A stretch of DNA of 33,205 nucleotides from Acidobacteriota bacterium (GCA_029862975.1 JAOTWP010000037.1:1-33205), one strand, 5' to 3'; positions 21,352-29,533 are shown, counted from the stretch's first letter. The notes: generated from the letters alone by a model not told the origin. A program made the numbers and translations.

Positions 21352-21820
21352 GGCGTTCTCCTTCCGTGCTGACGGTTTGCGAACGACGGGCCTTGTCCTC
21401 GCACGATGCGAGGAACTCTCCCGCCGGCACAGGGGGCACCCCCTGGATCTCCACTGGATCGAAGTGTCGGGACGAACAATCCGGCATCGATCGCTCCCTG
21501 CTGATGCTCGACCAACGTCTCGCGACGCCCCGTCGGGTGCTGAGCCTTCTCGTCCCGGCAACGCGGCCGCTCGGGCCGCGCCAGCCCCCCCGAGGCTCCA
21601 CGGTGTAGGCAGTTTCTAGCGCAGGTCCCCCCGGCGTTGCAAGGTACACGATCACATTTCGTCTCACGTCGATGGGCGATCGCGGGTGGCTGCCAGGAGC
21701 CGGCCCCGCCCCGTGGCCACGCGCCACCGCCACGCCGCTGTCCGAGCCGAGGCGACAGGTCCTCCTGTCTGCCGAGGGAAAGTGCCCGCGTCCAGGGCAG
21801 GACACCCCTCCCGCCGAGCA
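21352..21820. other. Leader and intergenic region between the peptides and tRNA-Thr
   Basis: About 470 bp without a supported gene. On the minus strand it would supply the promoter and a long leader for the peptide pair. Nothing resembling a known riboswitch was recognised. Confidence 0.5.
21613..21642 (-). promoter_or_regulatory. Possible promoter of the peptide pair
   Basis: On the minus strand TTGCAA (21637-21642) and TAGAAA (21613-21618) are separated by 18 bp, facing the two peptide genes. The transcript would have a leader of about 255 nt. Both boxes are moderate matches in an otherwise GC-rich area. Confidence 0.35.
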
Positions 21821-21849
21821 TTGCGCCCCGCCGCCCCATCTCCTACAAT
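21821..21849 (+). promoter_or_regulatory. Promoter of tRNA-Thr
   Basis: TTGCGC (21821-21826) and TACAAT (21844-21849) are spaced by exactly 17 bp and end 50 bp before the tRNA. The sequence after the -10 box is GC-rich, as is common at tRNA promoters. Confidence 0.6.
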
Positions 21850-21898
21850 CCCGCTCGCCTCGGGACGCTCCCCTCGGGAGCCCACCGCCGAGGCCAGG

Positions 21899-21974
21899 GC
21901 CGATGTAGCTCAGCTGGTAGAGCAGCTGATTCGTAATCAGCAGGTCCGCGGTTCGAGTCCGCGCATCGGCTCCA
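21899..21974 (+). tRNA. tRNA-Thr (anticodon CGT)
   Basis: A complete 76-nt cloverleaf. The acceptor stem is GCCGATG/CATCGGC, the D stem GCTC/GAGC, the anticodon stem GCTGA/TCAGC with loop TTCGTAA, and the T stem CGCGG/CCGCG with loop TTCGAGT. The 3' CCA is encoded. Anticodon CGT at 21932-21934 reads ACG threonine codons. Confidence 0.97.
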
Positions 21975-22154
21975 GTTCGAAGCTCGATTCCTCCGCTCGA
22001 GGTTTCGACAGCCTGCTGAGGGAGTGGCTGCCTGCTGGCAGTCTCCGCCGCGAGTCGAGTCGACGACCGGGTGGCCGAGAAGGTATCATCCCTCGGACGC
22101 GCCACCGGCCCCGGAAAGGACGGCTTGCGACGGCGCGAGCGGGACGAGGACGCA

Positions 22155-22865
22155 GTGATCTACCTTCTCCTCCCGGGAATGGACGGCACGGGCGACTACT
22201 TCGCCGCCCTGGTCCGGAGCGCGCCCGGCGGCGTCGAGCCTTGGGTAATCCGTTACCCGGTCGGCGAGGTTCTCGACTACTCGGGGTACGTCGATCTCGT
22301 TGCTCGCTCGCTGCCGTCGGAGCCCTTCGTGCTGGTCGGTGAGTCCTTCTCGGGTCCGGTGGCGATTCGGCTCGCCGGCCGGCGCCCGGCGGGTCTCCGC
22401 GCGGTCATCCTCTGCAACACGTTCGCCACGAACCCGTACTGGCGCGCCTTCCGCTTCCTGCCGTGGGAGCTCTTGCTCGGGCTCCCGGCGCCGGGCCTCG
22501 CGCTCGGCTATTTCCTCTGCGGCTTCTCGGGGATGTCCCGTTTCGCGGCTTCGATCCGGCGAACGAACCGGAAGGTCAGCGCCCGGGTCCGCGCCTCGAG
22601 GGTTCGCGAGGCTCTGGCCGTCGACGTGCGATCGCTGCTGCGCGAGCTCCCCTATCCCATCCTCTATCTCCGCGGCTCGCGGGATCGGCTGATCCGCGAA
22701 CGATCCCTGCGCCAGCTCCGAGAGACCCGCCCCGATACCGAGGTCCGCCGTTTCGATGCGCCCCACCTACTGCTGCAGTTCGAGCCCGAACGGTGCTGGG
22801 CGGCCATGGAGGAGTTCGTCGCCGCACGGGGTGGCGTCGACGGTCGAGAAGGAGGCGTCCGATGA
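22155..22865 (+). CDS. Alpha/beta hydrolase
   Basis: A 236-aa alpha/beta-hydrolase-fold protein, possibly an esterase or thioesterase. The oxyanion turn is LPGMDGTGD (residues 5-13). The nucleophile elbow is VGESFSGPVA, with Ser in GESFSG where many members have GESFGG. The acidic residue is likely in RGSRDRLI and the catalytic His in APHLLL near the C-terminus. No signal peptide is present. The GTG at 22155 with GAGGA upstream is preferred; a GTG at 22071 would add 28 residues without family similarity. The stop overlaps an ATG (ATGA at 22862-22865) that begins a copy of the next gene's N-terminus, now interrupted. Its last 60 bp or so are duplicated at 24768-24832. Confidence 0.82.
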   Translation: MIYLLLPGMDGTGDYFAALVRSAPGGVEPWVIRYPVGEVLDYSGYVDLVARSLPSEPFVLVGESFSGPVAIRLAGRRPAGLRAVILCNTFATNPYWRAFRFLPWELLLGLPAPGLALGYFLCGFSGMSRFAASIRRTNRKVSARVRASRVREALAVDVRSLLRELPYPILYLRGSRDRLIRERSLRQLRETRPDTEVRRFDAPHLLLQFEPERCWAAMEEFVAARGGVDGREGGVR

Positions 22866-22886
22866 AGGTCATCATCTGCGGCCTGC
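22798..22886. repeat. 89-bp direct repeat, left copy (gene junction)
   Basis: This covers the last 21 codons or so of the hydrolase, its stop, and the first eight codons of the secreted protein at 24832. It matches 24768-24856 with about five differences, none in the first 60 bases. The copies are 1970 bp apart and bracket an inserted segment. Confidence 0.9.
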
Positions 22887-23014
22887 ACCGCCCTGCTGGC
22901 CAAGGAGATGCCGGGAGAAACGACCTGGCACTACCACCTGGATTACCTGGGGACCCCGCGGCTGGTCCCGACGAGGATGGAAGCACGGTCGATTCCGGAG
23001 CTGCTTGTGAATAG
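22862..23014 (+). pseudogene. Chimeric 50-codon remnant of the FG-GAP gene start
   Basis: The ATG at 22862 begins MKVIICGL, homologous to the MKSIVCGL signal peptide of the gene at 24832, and retains the ATGA coupling to the hydrolase. After codon 8 it enters Rhs-derived DNA out of frame and stops at 23012-23014. It is the abandoned 5' end of the downstream gene left behind by the insertion. Confidence 0.7.
22891..22990 (+). pseudogene. Rhs core fragment 1 (frameshifted)
   Basis: In the frame starting near 22895 it reads AKEMPGETTWHYHLDYLGTP then RLV, a typical Rhs/YD-repeat core motif (YHLDHLGTPRLVTD). Relative to the copy at 23888 a base is missing after RLV, which breaks the frame; the other frame continues DEDGSTV and then stops. 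Only about 33 codons remain. Complete Rhs proteins are large cell-surface or secreted proteins with variable C-terminal toxins. Confidence 0.75.
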
Positions 23015-23696
23015 GCGAGTGACCCACCCAGTGCCTGCCTCGCGGCTAGGATCTTGTTGGGCGCTTCTGATTCTGGCGGCAGCGGCGGGTTTGGCTGCCC
23101 CCTCCGGAGGCCAGGACGTGTCTCCAGGAGCGGGGGGTCCGGGAGATGCCTGTGATGCCGCGGCCGAGGTCGCGCTGGCTCAGTTGACGAACCTGGATCA
23201 GCTCGGCCTCCAGGCTCGATCAGAAGATGAGCTCTGGATATATGGTAGCCCGCTTGGCGGTTGGGCTGCTAGAACGGAACAACTTTTCGATCTAGCTGCG
23301 AACAAGCCTTTACTCAAATCGTGCCTCGGTGACGACTCAGCGGATGTCTTGGCTGCTTCATTCGAGATTCTACGACGAGTGTGGAGACGTCTTCAGGGGT
23401 CTGAGCTGACCTTTGAAGGTCTGATGCTGCGCGTAGTAGTAAACGATGCCAACGGTTGGCGGGTTCCATCTGCGCGGTTGAGTGTTTGCAGAGTGGGACA
23501 CCCTGTGGATTGTCGAAATCTGGAAACCGGAGACGACGGGGAGGTAGACGTAGAGTTCTCCGTTCTTGATCGTTACAGACTCGTTGTCTCTCTAGCTGGC
23601 TTTCTGAATGCCGAGCTGGGGCCCATTGACCTCCAGGGTTTCAAGATTCCGGCTGAACCAGTGATCATCACGCTGAACGAAGAGAGACAGCACTGA
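23007..23696 (+). CDS. Secreted protein with carboxypeptidase-regulatory-like C-terminal domain
   Basis: A 229-aa protein. Its N-terminus has a hydrophobic segment (WALLILAAAAGLAA, about 17-30) ending near PSGGQD, so export is likely. The C-terminal 80 residues, LRVVVNDANGWRVPSARLSV to YRLVVSLAGFLNAEL, fit the beta-sandwich carboxypeptidase-regulatory-like pattern (V.D..G.PV..A.V ... Y.L.VS..GF). The middle is helical and unrecognised. The GTG at 23007 has CGGAG upstream; a GTG at 23019 is an alternative. Codon use is lower in GC than flanking genes, with codons such as ATA, TTA and TCA, suggesting transfer. It follows directly after Rhs fragment 1. It could be cargo displaced with the Rhs tip, an orphan effector, or a periplasmic immunity protein; none is shown. 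Confidence 0.7.
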   Translation: MNRRVTHPVPASRLGSCWALLILAAAAGLAAPSGGQDVSPGAGGPGDACDAAAEVALAQLTNLDQLGLQARSEDELWIYGSPLGGWAARTEQLFDLAANKPLLKSCLGDDSADVLAASFEILRRVWRRLQGSELTFEGLMLRVVVNDANGWRVPSARLSVCRVGHPVDCRNLETGDDGEVDVEFSVLDRYRLVVSLAGFLNAELGPIDLQGFKIPAEPVIITLNEERQH

Positions 23697-23887
23697 AAGA
23701 CAGTCAGTTCGAGATCGAAGACGGCAACCGATGCACTGGTCTTTCCCACGTAAGGCACCACACGAAGACTGCGAGATCGCCGGCCCGCTTTCCGGCTCTC
23801 CGGGCAAGGAACACGGAATCTGCGATCCGCCCGCGCCCGAGTCTCTCGTCGAGGTAACCTGCCGGGTGACTGCGGGACTTCCTCACC

Positions 23888-24146
23888 CCCTGCTGGCCAA
23901 GGAGATGCCGGGAGAAACGACGTGGCACCACGACCTGGATCACCTAGGGACCCCGCGGCTGGTCACCGACGAGGATGGCAGCACGGTGGCCTCGAAAGCT
24001 TATTTGCCGTTAGGCTATGATGTTTCGCCGGGGCTTGGCCTTGGGGAGGGAGCGATGCCTTCCACTTCACCGGACACGAGGCTCGGCAGAGCCAGAGCCC
24101 TACGGGCAGCTCCGACGACCTCGACCACATGCATGCGCGCACAGCA
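23888..24146 (+). pseudogene. Rhs core fragment 2 (frameshifted)
   Basis: This starts with the same sequence as fragment 1 (offset 997 bp). It reads WHHDLDHLGTPRLVTDEDGS and continues VASKAYLPLGYDVSP. After a frameshift it resumes as DAFHFTGHEARQ and ends DDLDHMHART. FTGHE...LDxMHAR is the conserved end of Rhs cores, just before the variable C-terminal tip. No complete Rhs gene is present. The sequence from 23697 to 23887 has no supported gene. Confidence 0.75.
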
Positions 24147-24624
24147 ACCGCTCGCAGGAATTCTGTTGGGCCTCGCCCTGGCGAGCGTCCTGAACGTAAT
24201 TCCCAGGCCAGCTTCAGGTTTGCCGAGCGCAGCAGAGGACCTCTTCAGCGTATTGAGGACATGCCTTCGAGTCGATTCTCTGGTCTGGACCGCTTCATGG
24301 GGAGGCTCTGCGGCCCCTGGAGCGGCCTTCTGGTGTTCGAAGGACCTTGACGACGACGCCGGGAGTCTCGTCATCTGGAGCGCAGATCGGCAAGCCGTCT
24401 GTACAGGCGACTATCCCTGGCCCTATGCGCGCAACCGACTCGAGGTCGGAGAAGTCGTCGACGTTCCCTTGGATTGGTTTCTCGACTATGAGACGGCCGA
24501 GAACCTGGCGAAGGCTTCCTATACAGGACCCGTTCTTCAGGCGGTCGGAGCAGACGGGCAGATCGATACTCTGCTTTGCCATGACGGGCATCTCGCGTTT
24601 CTGCACGGCGAAGCTCCGCCGTAA
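24133..24624 (+). CDS. Small secreted protein following Rhs fragment 2
   Basis: A 163-aa product beginning MRAQQPLAGILLGLALASVL, a good signal peptide, with a possible cleavage site near PASGL. The mature part is acidic with several Trp and four Cys (LRTC, FWCSKDLDDD, AVCTGDYPW, TLLCHDG), suggesting disulfides in an exported domain. No family is recognised. The ATG at 24133 lies within the Rhs HMHAR codons in a different frame and has no Shine-Dalgarno, so the start, and even expression, are uncertain. As with the protein at 23007, an exported product follows directly after an Rhs core end. Confidence 0.5.
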   Translation: MRAQQPLAGILLGLALASVLNVIPRPASGLPSAAEDLFSVLRTCLRVDSLVWTASWGGSAAPGAAFWCSKDLDDDAGSLVIWSADRQAVCTGDYPWPYARNRLEVGEVVDVPLDWFLDYETAENLAKASYTGPVLQAVGADGQIDTLLCHDGHLAFLHGEAPP

Positions 24625-24703
24625 CAAGATCTGCCGTCTGCCCGAGCCCGGCTGTCTCGTCGAGGTCAGCTTTCGGGAAGTCGACGGCGCAGCTTCGCAG
24701 CCA

Positions 24704-24767
24704 GAAAATGTGTAACCTGTCACCGAGTTTCACCACCGAGTTTCACCGAGTTTCGCCCGAGTTTCGC
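24704..24767. repeat. REP-like arm with short iterations
   Basis: A diverged copy of the right hairpin arm (ending TAACCTGTCACCGAGTTTC, 24713-24731) followed by three partial repeats of CCGAGTTTC up to 24766. It ends exactly where the right copy of the 89-bp duplication begins. No left arm is found here. Confidence 0.75.
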
Positions 24768-24856
24768 GGGCGGCCATGGAGGAGTTCGTCGCCGCACGGG
24801 GTGGCGTCGACGGTCGAGAAGGAGGCGTTCGATGAAGTCCATCGTTTGCGGCCTGC
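24768..24856. repeat. 89-bp direct repeat, right copy (gene junction)
   Basis: Partner of 22798-22886. It supplies the FG-GAP gene with its Shine-Dalgarno (GAAGGAGG, 24818-24825) and first eight codons, preceded by about 60 bp of hydrolase coding sequence without the rest of that gene. Confidence 0.9.
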
Positions 24857-26412
24857 TGCTGTGCGCTCCCGCGTTGGGGGCACAGACCTGGATCGAGCGT
24901 GGAGACGCGCCGAACACCCCGCGCCGCCTCCCCCAGCGCACTCTCGAGGAGGGTCCTTTGGAGGCGATCGTCGGGATGACGCACTCGTCGGCGGGCGATC
25001 CGCGCGATGCATTCTGCGTCCGGATCTCCGACCTCGGGAGCTTCCTGGCGACCACCGACTCGGAGTGGGCGTCGGCGGCCGGCGCCGAGCTCGACCTTCG
25101 GCTGTCGCTTTTCGACTCCACCGGCCGCGAGCTCGTGGCGAGCGGCGGCCCCTCCCCTCGCCGTCAGACTCTGGTCGGGGCCGCGGTCGACCCGGCGGCG
25201 CTTCCGGCGGCCGCGAGATCCGCGGGCGAGTACGTGCTGGCCGTGGATGGGCTCCAGGGCGCCCCGGGGGCCTACTCGCTGGCGCTGCGGGGCGCCGAGG
25301 GCTGCGGCGTCGTCGACGTCGTGCTCGCCGTCGAGGACTTCGCGCTGGATCGGTACTGCCTTGGCACCTGCAGCCCGCCCGCCGAGTTTCACTGCCATGG
25401 GGTCTCCGGAGAGACCTTCGAGACCTCCGGCGTCGCCCTCGGGCATTTCGATGACGACGGGCAGCTGGACGCCATCCTCGCCACCCGTTCCACGGCCGAG
25501 CCGAACCGCATCTGCCCGGGAGACGGCGTCGGACGCTTCAGCTTCGCGGAGTGCGTCGCCATCGGCTCCGCCGGAACCTCCAGCCGTGACGCCGCGACCG
25601 GCGACGTGGACGGCGACGGCAACCTCGACGTCGTCTTCGCCGACGCCGGCGGCCAGCAGACGGTCTGCCTGGGAGACGGTGCGCTCTCCTTCGCCTGCCA
25701 GCCCGTCGACGTCGTCTCCTCGCAGGGCCGCGGCGTCGCCCTCGGGGACCTGGACGGAGACGACGTCCCGGACGCGGTGTTTGCCGACAGCACCGTGAAC
25801 CTGCCGAACCGGGTCTGTCTCGGCGACGGCGACGGCGGCTTCTCGTGCGGAGATTACGGGGCCGAGTGGATCAGCACGGGCATCAAGCTGGGGCACTTCG
25901 ACGATGACACGAACCTGGACGCCGCGATCTCCTCGCTCGACGGAGGCAAGCTCTGCCTCGGCAACGGCGCCGGAGCCTTCTCGTGCACCGAGATCCTCAG
26001 CGCGGGGACCACCGCGGTCGCGGCCGGTCTGCTGAACGGGGACTCGCACCTGGACCTGGTATTCACCGCCGAGGTCATCGAGTTCCCGCGGGCGTGCCTG
26101 GCCGACGGCACGGGAGGTTTCTCCTGCACGATCTTCGGCGGAGGACATACGTTCGGACGAATGACCGGCGTGGCGCTGGCCGACTTCGACGGCAACGGCA
26201 CGCTCGACGCCGCGTTCTCCGCCGAGAACGAGCCCGGCTCGTTCTGCTTCGGAGACGGCGCCGGGTCGTTCTCGGGCTGCAAAGCGCTCAACGAGCACCA
26301 ATACCTGGCTCAGGGGATCGCCGCCGGAGCCCTCGCCCCCGCCTCGGTTGGCCACGACGACTTCGAAACGGGAGACCTGCGAGCTTGGGCCTTCTCCGAG
26401 CCCGAGCCCTGA
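24832..26412 (+). CDS. Secreted FG-GAP/VCBS repeat protein
   Basis: A 526-aa exported protein. The signal peptide is MKSIVCGLLLCAPALGAQ. A beta-rich domain, about 30-155, resembles a bacterial pre-peptidase (PPC) domain (AFCVRISDLG...GEYVLAVDGL). At least six FG-GAP/VCBS-type repeats with Ca-binding-like DxDxDGxxD loops follow: GHFDDDGQLDAIL, GDVDGDGNLDVVF, GDLDGDDVPDAVF, GHFDDDTNLDAAI, GLLNGDSHLDLVF and ADFDGNGTLDAAF. Together they probably form a beta-propeller. It ends in DDFETGDLRAWAFSEPEP, a diverged form of the GFESGD tail seen in two other proteins here. GAAGGAGG precedes the start. It was probably once coupled to the hydrolase gene upstream. A structural or adhesive role is likely; no catalytic motif is seen. 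Confidence 0.85.
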   Translation: MKSIVCGLLLCAPALGAQTWIERGDAPNTPRRLPQRTLEEGPLEAIVGMTHSSAGDPRDAFCVRISDLGSFLATTDSEWASAAGAELDLRLSLFDSTGRELVASGGPSPRRQTLVGAAVDPAALPAAARSAGEYVLAVDGLQGAPGAYSLALRGAEGCGVVDVVLAVEDFALDRYCLGTCSPPAEFHCHGVSGETFETSGVALGHFDDDGQLDAILATRSTAEPNRICPGDGVGRFSFAECVAIGSAGTSSRDAATGDVDGDGNLDVVFADAGGQQTVCLGDGALSFACQPVDVVSSQGRGVALGDLDGDDVPDAVFADSTVNLPNRVCLGDGDGGFSCGDYGAEWISTGIKLGHFDDDTNLDAAISSLDGGKLCLGNGAGAFSCTEILSAGTTAVAAGLLNGDSHLDLVFTAEVIEFPRACLADGTGGFSCTIFGGGHTFGRMTGVALADFDGNGTLDAAFSAENEPGSFCFGDGAGSFSGCKALNEHQYLAQGIAAGALAPASVGHDDFETGDLRAWAFSEPEP

Positions 26413-26458
26413 GCAGCCTGCGTCGCCGGGCGCGAAGCTCCCGGACCCAGGGTTCGGA

Positions 26459-27448
26459 TCACGAAGCGAGATCCCGGCCCACGCTCAGCAGCGCGGCCGC
26501 GATGGGGGCGGCCATGCGGCGGGCCTTGACCTCGCTGATCGACATCTCGACGAACGGCAGGAAGGGATCCGCCAGGAGCTCGCGGTTGATCTCCAGGCAC
26601 AGCACGCGGCCCGGGTAGCGCGCCGAGTGGACGTGGCCCAGCGTCGCCTCGTCGAGGCGGTAGGTGGCGTTCTCCGCGGCCTCGACGCCGATTCGGCCGT
26701 AGCGCTCCCGGATCTCCCGCGCCAGGGCCTCCGGGGCGAGCCGCCGGCCGTCCGCGGTCTCGGTGATCAGGTCCACCGCCGGCCTCCGCTCCCAGGTCTC
26801 GTAGGTCGCCGGCTCGTAGGCTCGGCGCAGGGCCGCGACGATTCCCTCGTCGACCGCTTCGATGCGCACGGAGCGCGGCGCGTAGGTGTGCAGGATGACG
26901 GCCCTGCCGCCCCCTCCACAGACGGCCGCGTACGCCTGCTCCGCCGCGGCCTGGTAGTCGCCGTACATCCCCCGCAGCGTCCGCACGTCCTCCTCGCGCC
27001 GGATGTAGGCGGGCAGCCCGGGCGTCAGGCCCGCCGCCGGCGCGGATCGGGGGCCGCCGGCGATCACCCGGTTGCAGTCGATGAAGGTCCGGGGCACGAG
27101 CCCGCGCAGGATCAGGACGCGCTCCAGGGCACGGCCCCCCGGGGCTCCCGGGAGCCCCTCGAGCTCGGGGAACCGTTCCGGGCCGGTCGCCATGCGCGCC
27201 ACCCAGCGGGCGCACTCGATCGACCCGACGTCGGTGTTGACGAAGAAGAACTCCTCGAGGTCGGCCGGGAGCTCCCCGGCGAGACGGCGGCGGGCGGCGG
27301 CGAAATGACGCCGCCGGGTGGCGCCGTGCGGCACCTCGATCAGGACCTCCGGCGGCGCGCCGCCGCGAGCCCCCCGCGCGGCCGCGACCTCGACCTCGCA
27401 GACGTCGGTCAGCGACCGCGGGACTTCCGGCGGCGGAGCGACTCCCAT
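26459..27448 (-). CDS. N-formylglutamate amidohydrolase-like protein
   Basis: A 329-aa cytoplasmic protein of the N-formylglutamate amidohydrolase superfamily (PF05013), which contains zinc-dependent amide hydrolases. Family landmarks are IEVPHGAT (a metal-ligand His region), TFIDCNRVI (the DxNR motif), and HTYAPRSV (the later His). VNTDVGSIECARW and VDLITETADG support the match. The substrate may be an N-formyl or N-acyl amino acid but is not defined. The start at 27448 begins MGVAPPPEVP; an upstream extension is possible but low-complexity and Arg-rich. No strong Shine-Dalgarno is present. It is divergent from the secreted protein at 27568. Confidence 0.7.
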   Translation of the reverse strand: MGVAPPPEVPRSLTDVCEVEVAAARGARGGAPPEVLIEVPHGATRRRHFAAARRRLAGELPADLEEFFFVNTDVGSIECARWVARMATGPERFPELEGLPGAPGGRALERVLILRGLVPRTFIDCNRVIAGGPRSAPAAGLTPGLPAYIRREEDVRTLRGMYGDYQAAAEQAYAAVCGGGGRAVILHTYAPRSVRIEAVDEGIVAALRRAYEPATYETWERRPAVDLITETADGRRLAPEALAREIRERYGRIGVEAAENATYRLDEATLGHVHSARYPGRVLCLEINRELLADPFLPFVEMSISEVKARRMAAPIAAALLSVGRDLAS

Positions 27449-27567
27449 CAGAAGCCGGATCCTAGCCCGTCCCGACGCCCGCCGCGGCGGACGCCGTCCG
27501 GGAGCTGTATCCTCGCGGTGCGCGGCCGCCACGGAGGCGGCCGGTCGTCTCACAGGAGTCCTCGCGC

Positions 27568-29037
27568 ATGAAGTCCCGGCGATGGTCTCGCCATGTCGGC
27601 GGTGCCGTAATGCTGTGCCTCACCGGGCCGGCCGCCGCCCAGTGGTCGTCCGACCCCGGGGCCAACCTCGTGCTGTCCGACCGCGCCGGGGAGCAGGTCC
27701 AGCCCAAGGTCGCGGCCACGGGCGACGGCGGCGCCTACGTCAGCTGGTTCGACAATGCCGACGGCGGCTACGACGTCTACCTGCAGCGGCTCTCGGCCGG
27801 CGGCGTCGAGCAGTGGGCCCACAACGGCATCCTCGTCGCCGACCGGGGCTTCAGCTCGACGCAGGACTACGGGCTCGCCGTCGACGCGGCCGGCAACGCG
27901 CTCCTGGCCTATCGTGACGACGGCGGGCCGTTCGAACAGATCTCGGCGGCCAAGGTGAGCCCGGCCGGGGCCCTGCTGTGGGGTCCGGCCGGCGTGCAGC
28001 TGACGACCGCGCCCGACTTCGTCGCCGCGCCGAAGATCGCCGGCACCTCGGACGGCAACGTCGTCGTCGCCTGGACGCAGAATGCCGACGTGGTGCTCCA
28101 GAAGCTGGATCCGGCGGGCGCGCCGCTGTGGGGCGCCGGCGTGACGATCAGCCCCAGCGGCAACAGCCTGGCGGCGAGCGCCCTCCACGCCGCCGACTCC
28201 GGACGGGTCATCGTCTCGATGGTGCATTCGGTGGGGCCGAGCGGGCCGCGGCACCTGTGGACCCAGAAGCTGGCAAGCGCCGACGGGGCGCCGCTGTGGG
28301 GGGCGACGCCGCTGCCCGTCTACGACCCGGCGGGCGGCTCCCTGCAGTTCGGCAACTTCCCCGACTTCGTCGCCGACGGCGACGGCGGCGCCGTCTTCTC
28401 CTGGTACACGGCCTCGCCGACCCTCCAGTGCCGCGCCCAGCGCATCGACTCCGCCGGCGTCGAGCTCTTCGCGCACGACGGCGTCGAGACCTCGACCGAC
28501 GCCGCGCGGCTGCGGGTGTCGCCCGCCGTCTCGTTCGCGCCGCCGAGCCAGGAGACCTTCGTCTTCTGGGTGGAGACCAACGCCGCCCAGAGCCTCTTCG
28601 GGATCTACGGGCAGAAGCTCGACGCCGTCGGCGGGCGGCAGTGGACCGACGCCGGCAGGGAGCTCGTGCCGCTCGGGGCGAGCCAGATGAGCTTCGTCCA
28701 GAACCTGGCGCTGGGAGACGGCGCCATGGTCGCCTGGATCGACAGCCTCGCCTTCGGCAACGACCCCATCCGCGGCACTCGCGTCGACGCCAACGGCGAC
28801 TTCGTCTGGCTGCCGCCCGTGACCGATCTCGCGACCGCCGAGAGCGGCTCGTCCCGGCTGGCCGGGGCTCTCGGCAGCCTCGGCTTCGGCATCTTCGCCT
28901 GGTCCGACGGCGCCACCGGCGCCGCCGACATCCTGGCCCAGAATCTCAACCCCGACGGCACCCTGGGAGCCGCCACGATCTTCGGCGACGGCTTCGAGTC
29001 CGGCGACACCTCGGCCTGGTCGGCAACCGTCCCGTAG
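27568..29037 (+). CDS. Secreted beta-propeller-like protein with GFESGD C-terminal tail
   Basis: A 489-aa exported protein. The signal peptide covers about 1-25 (ending GPAAAQW). The body contains repeated blades with the pattern D..GGAYVSW or DGAMVAWID, then a strand such as IRGTRVDANGDFVW, typical of a seven-bladed propeller without an obvious active site. The C-terminus is DGFESGDTSAWSATVP, nearly identical to that of the protein at 32865. AGGAG at 27554-27558 supports the start. The role is unknown; extracellular binding or surface display is likely. Confidence 0.8.
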   Translation: MKSRRWSRHVGGAVMLCLTGPAAAQWSSDPGANLVLSDRAGEQVQPKVAATGDGGAYVSWFDNADGGYDVYLQRLSAGGVEQWAHNGILVADRGFSSTQDYGLAVDAAGNALLAYRDDGGPFEQISAAKVSPAGALLWGPAGVQLTTAPDFVAAPKIAGTSDGNVVVAWTQNADVVLQKLDPAGAPLWGAGVTISPSGNSLAASALHAADSGRVIVSMVHSVGPSGPRHLWTQKLASADGAPLWGATPLPVYDPAGGSLQFGNFPDFVADGDGGAVFSWYTASPTLQCRAQRIDSAGVELFAHDGVETSTDAARLRVSPAVSFAPPSQETFVFWVETNAAQSLFGIYGQKLDAVGGRQWTDAGRELVPLGASQMSFVQNLALGDGAMVAWIDSLAFGNDPIRGTRVDANGDFVWLPPVTDLATAESGSSRLAGALGSLGFGIFAWSDGATGAADILAQNLNPDGTLGAATIFGDGFESGDTSAWSATVP

Positions 29038-29533
29038 AGCGAGGCCGTTGGAATCGAGCTCCCGAGCTTCGCCGAGCGAGTGCCGCGGCTGGAAGAGCGG
29101 CACCTGAAGGCCTCCCTGATCAGGCAGCCTCCCGGGCATTAGCTGCTCGCATCGGAGGCGCCTGGCCGAGGATACTCGCTGCCGGACGGGGCATGTCCTG
29201 GCATGCCGCCGGCGGCCCAAAAAAGCTCCCCCCTCCAAAAAAGGGCATCCGATCTTGGGCTGCCGCCCGGTTTCGACCGCCCCGGTCGTACCCCTCGAAA
29301 CACGGACGACCGTCTGCCCAGAGAGCCCGACGAGCTGGGTGCGATCGGCCTCCCAGGAGCGACGAGGGCAGTTGGCGACTGGGATCTCTCTGACCCCCCG
29401 AGTCCCCGCCGTCGGCAGATCGGACGCCTCGTGGACGTCGCAAGGCGTTACCTCCGGGGACTGGCCCCCGGCTTGCAAATTCGCTCCCCCGAGTCAGGGA
29501 CACCACCATCGATCAAAGACGAAAGGAGAAGCC
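29038..29533 (+). other. Long leader/intergenic region upstream of the subtilase
   Basis: Nearly 500 bp with no supported gene. It contains two CCAAAAAAG tracts (about 29218-29241), which stand out from the GC-rich background. No riboswitch, tRNA or convincing promoter was recognised. The last bases give a strong Shine-Dalgarno (AAAGGAGAA) for the next gene. Confidence 0.5.

Noticed and set aside
21899-22154. tRNA-Thr as an active integration site for a genomic island
   Set aside because: No integrase lies nearby and no second copy of the tRNA 3' end was found downstream in the window.
29425-29475. c-di-GMP (GEMM-like) riboswitch before the subtilase gene
   Set aside because: A CGCAAGGC...CTCCGG stretch resembles one part, but the conserved GGCAAACC half and the expected stems are missing.
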